The notes under the pieces: generated by a model | What the model was told of the DNA's origin: nothing | The model's input: the letters and a program-made list of their open reading frames with translations, nothing else | Databases searched by the model: none | Shown: positions 59,090-64,000 of the stretch, piece after piece | Numbering within the stretch: position 1 is the first letter of the stretch | How the letters are laid out: the number at the start of each line of letters is the position of its first letter | Source: Coriolopsis trogii | Taxonomy: Eukaryota; Basidiomycota; Agaricomycetes; Polyporales; Polyporaceae | Direction: 5' to 3' | NCBI GenBank assembly: GCA_020543525.1 | Contig: JAHYIO010000004.1 | Span: forward strand, 1,612,001 to 1,676,000 | DNA: 64,000 bases | Position numbers and translations under genes: made by a program

Positions 59090-59971
59090 ATGGCATGCGT
59101 TAGCATGGAATCGTGGCGCGTCATTCGGTTTCTCTTGCGTCTCGTACCCGCTTCCTTGAAGCCCACTCTGTTCAGGTGGGCAGCTCAAGCCAGCGCGCGT
59201 TGCGGGTTACAACTACATCATAACATATACTGCCTTCCTTTCAACCTGATTCTCAAAACTACCTCGGACCCCAACCTCAATGAGGCTCACGCATTGCGCA
59301 TTGTCGAGTCTGTCAAAGACGTGCAGGCACCACGTCTAGTCTCCCATGCCGCGGGCGTGCCTTACTCGTACATCCTGATGACGCGGATCAAAGGCGACTG
59401 TTGCAACGACGTATTCGACGAGTTGACCGCCTCTGACAAGATCCGTCTCGTCCTCGAAATACAGACGCAACTCGCCGCTTTACGCCAGGCAACCACGAAC
59501 GGACCCAGAACGATACGCGGAGCGTCAGAAGGGTCGATCTCCGATCCCCGCATTCCTTGGCTACGCGAGGAGCCTCGGGTCCTCCGATCTTCTCAGGAGT
59601 TCTTCGAGCAAGTGTGGATCGGGCTCGACCTCCCCTGGAATCGCGACACCATCCGTCCATGCATCCGCCCGCTCATCGAACGAGAGGACGTACCCATCGT
59701 CTTCTGCCACGGGGACATACTGCCGAAGAACATCATACTGCCTGGAGGATTGAAGCAGTGGCGCCAGGGTACAACCCAGTTGTTCTTGATTGATTGGGAG
59801 TTTGCAGCATGGGCGCCATTACCATGGGAGGCTTTGAAGGCGACATGGCTCGTCGTCGATCCAGACGAAGACGAATGGTACGATCTAATGAAGAAAGTGT
59901 TCCCGGAGTCGTCAGCGGAGTTGGAAATTGACTGGACGTGGAGACTGAAGTCCAATATCACCATTATCTGA
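59090..59971 (+). CDS. Aminoglycoside-phosphotransferase-like kinase (APH family)
   Basis: A single exon of 293 codons belongs to the phosphotransferase family PF01636 in its common basidiomycete form. Catalytic features seen are the Brenner-type motif VFCHGDILPKNIIL (HGD, with the downstream Asn) and the metal-binding Asp in LFLIDWEFAAWAPLPWEAL. An N-lobe of the EAHALRIVESVKDVQAPRLV type follows FNLILKTTSDPNLNEAHALR, with a possible lysine in LILKTT for ATP. The alpha region reads YSYILMTRIKGDCCNDVFDE. Substrates of fungal members are unknown; they are probably small molecules and not antibiotics. An in-frame ATG at 59105 is an equally good start. Lack of introns sets it apart from its neighbours. 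Confidence 0.85.
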   Translation: MACVSMESWRVIRFLLRLVPASLKPTLFRWAAQASARCGLQLHHNIYCLPFNLILKTTSDPNLNEAHALRIVESVKDVQAPRLVSHAAGVPYSYILMTRIKGDCCNDVFDELTASDKIRLVLEIQTQLAALRQATTNGPRTIRGASEGSISDPRIPWLREEPRVLRSSQEFFEQVWIGLDLPWNRDTIRPCIRPLIEREDVPIVFCHGDILPKNIILPGGLKQWRQGTTQLFLIDWEFAAWAPLPWEALKATWLVVDPDEDEWYDLMKKVFPESSAELEIDWTWRLKSNITII

Positions 59972-60911
59972 GGGTGAAATCCAATGCACTGGTACTCGTA
60001 GGAAGAATCAATGAATATGCACGGCAGTTGGTCTATCAGAATATTTGTCTGCGTGAGGTCTTTGCCTTGTGAGTGCGGAGCTGCCATGGTGTGGACTGGT
60101 CTGAGAAGGGTCTCCCAAATTACCGACACAGCTGCTTAGTAGCCTGAGCTCTGGACTGTCAGCTCTCGCGCACCCTGCCTGCCTTTGAGCCGCGGTTCAC
60201 ACGCATTCGCTTCCTAGACGCGTATCGCTATGTTTCCGTTCTAGTAGTTCATGTACTAGTTAGTTAGTCCCATGGACTCACTCTCAGTCTGGATCCTAGT
60301 CTCGTGAGGTGGGGGGAAAACGGCTCCGACCCGGGGACGCCTCGCAATCAACGCAGCGCGCTCTCCCCGCTGATTCAAGCCGGAGTCCGATTCGAGCGCG
60401 AGGTGTAAATACTCACTTTCCGAATAGCTTGTAATCTACACCAAAGCGCTGGGTGTGGTGGGTGGGTGCGCTTTGTCGGGAGGTGCGAGAATGAGGGCGA
60501 GAGCGAGAGTTTGTTTCAAACTCCGCTCACGCTTTAGGAAGCATACGTTGGGGTCAGTCGCTCGTTCCTCGCTTCCTCCCTCACTTATGTCTCCGGCTGG
60601 CCGTTGTGTTCGTTCGCTCAAGCTGCAGTACCGCGGCCCCTAGTATTTCCCTCCATCTGATAAAGTCACAACCATCTTGGCCATCGCACCAGTTAGGGCT
60701 ATTGGCACAGCTCAAATCCGCGCCGGATGTATGATGTCAAACACTTCGTAGCCTGAGTCAATAACCAAGCCTAACGAGAGAGGGGGTAGCACACAATTGT
60801 ACAGGAAATTGGTGAGGCAAGACAGGGGTTCTGGGTTTCTTGATTGGACCTAGACAAAGCTGCGTCAATCGATACGGTGACCACCGTCTAGTGCACGTAC
60901 AAGAGTCTACG
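59972..60911. other. Intergenic stretch, nothing recognised
   Basis: It lies between the APH-like gene and the small unknown gene on the opposite strand. Contains AC/GT-rich and GA-rich tracts; the largest frames match nothing. Confidence 0.5.
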
Positions 60912-61394
60912 TCACACACAGTTCTGGGAGACTGCAACATTGGGGAATCTATCTCGCCGAGCAAAACCTCGGCTGCTTGTGGCAAGCATGTTGAATTCAT
61001 CTCGCAAAGCCGCGGCATTCTCCAACGTGAGGAGCCCTTCCTTGTTGAGGTGTTCGACAACCTTGAGGACCCAAGGGCCACATTCGCCGAAGGTATCGTT
61101 GTTGGGCGCAGGGACGGCAGAGGCGGCAGCTTTCAGCTGATCTACGGTGATCTGCCCCGCAGAAGTATCATGTATCTTCAAGAGAGAAGACAAGAACATG
61201 TCACCGGCGATTTTCTGGGTTCTGTGTTGATACTGCCAGGTGGGCGATGTGGCGCGGTCTATGCGGATGTGAACTAGATCGCCAATCCGGCTATCCATGG
61301 GGATCAGCAGTGCGACGTGGGGAGCACGAGCCTGTGTAAACCCTGCGATATACAAGGAGCCGGGCGTGAAAGTGGGCGGTGGAAGCGATTCCAT
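60912..61394 (-). CDS. Small conserved fungal protein, paralogue 1
   Basis: An intronless 160-codon frame starts MESLPPPTFTPGSLYIAGF. Conserved features shared with the neighbour at 61943 are LYIAGFTQARAPHVALLIP, a W-x-Y-Q core (SPTWQYQHRTQKIAGDMF), LSSLLKIHD, VPAPNNDTFGECGPWVLKVV, LRDEFNMLATSSRGFARR and DRFPNVAVSQNCV. The layout (beta-strand core, conserved Cys-x-x-Trp-Val, helical end) resembles the fungal DUF6914 group, but I am not certain of the family name. Function is unknown. The frame could be extended upstream to a GTG, but the ATG at 61394 fits the TATA box at 61524 better. Confidence 0.75.
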   Translation of the reverse strand: MESLPPPTFTPGSLYIAGFTQARAPHVALLIPMDSRIGDLVHIRIDRATSPTWQYQHRTQKIAGDMFLSSLLKIHDTSAGQITVDQLKAAASAVPAPNNDTFGECGPWVLKVVEHLNKEGLLTLENAAALRDEFNMLATSSRGFARRDRFPNVAVSQNCV

Positions 61395-61522
61395 GCTGAT
61401 AGCCCATGCGTGAGCGACTTCTGATACGGTCTTGACCACCCAGATAACTCACATTGCTCGTTCTCGGAAATCGGAGCAGAGCGGAAAATTCACAGATGGT
61501 GGACCGTTGAAGGACAACGCAG

Positions 61523-61532
61523 CCTTATAAAC
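61523..61532 (-). promoter_or_regulatory. TATA box of paralogue 1
   Basis: tttataaggc on the minus strand lies about 135 bases upstream of the ATG at 61394. Confidence 0.5.
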
Positions 61533-61865
61533 GCGCTCACCAGGCGTGGGGTGGATCACGTCAGTCGGAAAGCGCAGAGGGCGCCCTGCGTTCAAGACAA
61601 AAGTCAACACCCAACCATTGCTGCGGTTTCCACAGACGCAGCGCCCAACCCTCCTTCTGCGACTAGAACATCGATCATGCGCCTTGTTCTCTTCCAGCGT
61701 GTACAATAGAACGTCCGTTCTGAGCGTACAACATCACGAGAGAAGCATCTGGGTCGTGTGCTGCAGCGGGTCCTTTTGATGGCTCTCTGATGAAGAGTGC
61801 GACCGCGCAATCCACGATGCGGACGCGGAGTGCCGTTGAGCGCCTGGTGCAGTAAGTTGAAGCAG

Positions 61866-61874
61866 CATATAAAG
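61866..61874 (+). promoter_or_regulatory. TATA box of paralogue 2
   Basis: catataaag lies 77 bases upstream of the ATG at 61943. Confidence 0.55.
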
Positions 61875-61942
61875 ATGCACATGCAAAGCGACTCTGAACA
61901 TCAGCAACACTCCTACCCACCCAAAGATACAGTCGATACACT

Positions 61943-62455
61943 ATGTGCGCCGCAAGCTTCCGTGTATCCGAACGTGCTCACTGACTGTCATCATTCAGGT
62001 CCGCCGTCGTCACAGGATGCCTCTTCCTCGCCGGGTTCGCTCAAGCAGGCCAACCGCATGCTGCGATTGTGCTCGCCACCACTGCTGAGACCGGAAAGAT
62101 GGGGCACATCGTGAGCAAGACCGGCGAGTGGAAGTACAAGTTCCAGTCCCAAAATATCGCAAATTCACTCACCTTGACCTCGCTGGTCAAGATCCGAGAC
62201 GCTTCTAAGGGCCCACTCAGTGAGGAGGATTTAGACAACCTGCTTGCGCAGGTGCCTGTCCCCCCAGGCCATGAGCTCGGTGAATGCCTGAACTGGGTGA
62301 TGCAGGCGGTGACAATGCTGGCCGAGAATGGGGTCGTCACTTTGGTATCTGCAGACGGCCTGAAAGACGAGTTCAGCTCGTTCTGCAGCGCCAACCGGAA
62401 GTATGCGACCCGCTCTGCGTACCCGAATGTGAAGACTTCTGAATACTGCTTCTGA
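61943..62455 (+). CDS. Small conserved fungal protein, paralogue 2
   Basis: Two exons encode about 152 residues. A 19-base first coding exon (MCAASF and one base) joins through a 54-base intron (gtgtatcc to gtcacag) to CLFLAGFAQAGQPHAAIVLA. The rest follows paralogue 1: GEWKYKFQSQNIANSLTLTS, LVKIRDASKGPLSEEDLDNL, VPVPPGHELGECLNWVMQAV, LKDEFSSFCSANRKYATRSA and YPNVKTSEYCF. The pair is head to head, about 550 bases apart, and the two proteins are only moderately similar, so the duplication is old. Function unknown. The first exon is inferred; an alternative acceptor lies at the cattcag near 62000. Confidence 0.72.
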
Positions 62456-62849
62456 GGTAAGCAACATTGCGCAGAACGATGTCGATGTTGCACTGACAAT
62501 CATTCCCCCCCCCCAGAGCAAGGCAACGGATTGCGAGAGCCGAGATGCAACCGTGCCGATGGCGGCAGTGTCGCATGCAGGGGAGCCAGACGCTGGCGGG
62601 ATAGACGATTTGGAAATGCAAGGATGCCTCTCGTCGTCTCGGCACAGCTGTATGATAGCGAGGGTAAATCAAGCATAGATACACATGCGAATAGTTACCA
62701 GGAAGATACAACTACAACAAAGCACAGTCCTGCTCTTCGGTCTTGAGTCGTGACCCATTTTGTGAGAAGGTGTCTCTCCTTTCTCCCATCGCGTGCAGCG
62801 CGCAAGCCGACCGAATCGGCCTCAACTTCAAGACGCAGTGAGAAGTCCG
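62456..62849. other. Intergenic stretch with a ten-C run
   Basis: It lies between convergent genes; a run of ten C is at 62505-62514. No gene recognised. Confidence 0.5.
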
Positions 62850-64000
62850 CTATGACGCTGCATCCTCCGTCTTTGGCTTTTTCGACGATCCGATAGTCGG
62901 CACGCCCTGTCCACGGATGCCTACGTTAGGCCCCCCGTCAGGCTCGACAGCACGTTTGCGCTTCTCGCCAGACTGCTCGCCGTTCGCAGCAGGAGCAGCG
63001 GTAGCGGAGTCGCCGCCACCCTCAGCCTTCTCGGCGTTACGATCACGCCCGTTCCTTGCACCCCCGCGCCCACCTCCCCGACCGCCGCGCCCGCCACGGC
63101 CTCCGCGCCCGCCGCCACGTCCTCCTCGTCCCCCGCGCGAATCGCGATTCTGAGAGAAGGAGAGGGCACGTTTCGCTGCGGATGCGGCACGTTCCAGTTG
63201 GAACTCCCGCTCTTGCTCCTCTGTCAAAGGTTGCAGGTCAAACGTGTCAGAACGTGAGAGATGCGTGGAGTGGATATGGACTGCAACAAGGAACCGTCCG
63301 GCAAACGCGAAGAGGAATTTATGCAAAAGCGCAAAAGTAAGAGTTACTGACCGGCTGGAACTTCCCATGTGACGGGCTTTCCGCTGAGGGTCTTGAGGTT
63401 CTCCCGCACGTAGGCGATGTCGTCTTCAGACAGAACCTTGTCGAATCCCACAAGACCTGATGAGTCGCCCTTGGTGTACTTGACGAATGGCGCACGCGCG
63501 AACCGCTCCTTTAGTGTACCCTGCACACCAGGTGAGCACCACATATCTCCCCTGCGGAAAATCGAGAAGCCGCAGACGAACCTTAATTTCGTTGAAATCC
63601 ACGTCCTCGCCTGCACCCTCGAACTTGAGCGACGCGCCCTTAACGAGAGGCACGTCCTCTGGTTTGACGCTGCCTCCATCCTCCTCATGCACACGGATCC
63701 TGCTACCCAAGAACTCGAGGTAGACCTCGGGTTTGGACTTCTCAGTGTCCTTGCCCTTCTTGCCGCCCTTCTCCTTCTCTGCCATCTCCTTGAAGGCGTT
63801 GAACCCCTTCCGCCCTGGACCGCCCATGTTCTGCTTCCGGAACTCGGCGGCCTTGCCCGTGAGGCCCTTCTCCTTTATTTTCATATCACAATACGCCTCT
63901 CTTTAGGTTTCGGTCAGTTCATGCCGAGATGGTCGATATGACAGATCACGCACTTTGACATGATGAGCAACTCTTCCCCGTTCCATGTCGGTTTCGGGTC
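62850..64000 (-). CDS. La-type RNA-binding protein, 5' part outside the window
   Basis: The gene runs off the right edge, so the La motif is not in view. The visible part begins PKPTWNGEELLIMSKREAYC (end of the region after the first RRM). It continues MKIKEKGLTGKAAEFRKQNM, then a second RRM-like segment: SKPEVYLEFLGSRIRVHEED, KGASLKFEGAGEDVDFNEIK, GTLKERFARAPFVKYTKGDS, SGLVGFDKVLSEDDIAYVRE and LSGKPVTWEVPA. The tail has a long RGG/RGGG block (62980-63140) and ends GIRGQGVPTIGSSKKPKTED and AAS, which looks like a nuclear localisation signal. La proteins bind the 3' UUU-OH ends of new pol III transcripts and protect pre-tRNAs. The start lies beyond 64000. Confidence 0.88.

Overview
The window is nuclear DNA of a filamentous basidiomycete, most likely an agaricomycete such as a polypore. 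Its genes are broken by many short GT-AG introns of about 50-80 bases. It carries families largely confined to mushroom-forming fungi (a DUF6535 membrane protein, a basidiomycete-type phosphotransferase), and its housekeeping genes (ASF1, MPP6, DCN1, UBP6, BAP31, HPC2/ubinuclein, La, long-chain acyl-CoA synthetase) have fungal architecture. No rRNA, tRNA, CRISPR array or complete transposon was found.

Layout. Positions 1-15.3 kb are an accessory region: a DUF6535 gene and a secreted FAD oxidoreductase gene lie among at least six related copies, plus one remnant, of an unrecognised spliced element. Each fuller copy has its own TATA box and conserved intron borders, but its reading frames are decayed. 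Three copies (5.6-10 kb) form a tandem array with a period near 1.65 kb. Positions 16-23.1 kb are a compact core block: UBP6 and BAP31 are divergent, a broken gene with two TAG stops follows, and ASF1 and MPP6 are divergent. Positions 23.1-44.9 kb are gene-poor; one proline/serine-rich protein gene at 37.4 kb is the only convincing gene. Positions 44.9-64 kb are gene-dense again: DCN1, a possible small secreted protein, acyl-CoA synthetase, HPC2/ubinuclein, a secreted SGNH (CE2-like) esterase, an unknown gene, an APH-like kinase, two paralogous small proteins in head-to-head order, and a La protein gene cut by the right edge.

Functional links are those expected of core eukaryotic genes. ASF1 and HPC2 both serve replication-independent H3-H4 deposition through the HIR complex. 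UBP6 (proteasomal deubiquitinase) and DCN1 (cullin neddylation) belong to the ubiquitin system. MPP6 (nuclear exosome cofactor) and La (pol III transcript chaperone) act in RNA metabolism. These neighbours are not an operon and no functional clustering is claimed.

Exon borders were assigned by hand from reading-frame continuity, splice consensus and remembered family motifs, so outer gene limits are coding limits, not transcript ends. The best candidate for something undescribed is the decayed spliced repeat family at 1-15.3 kb.
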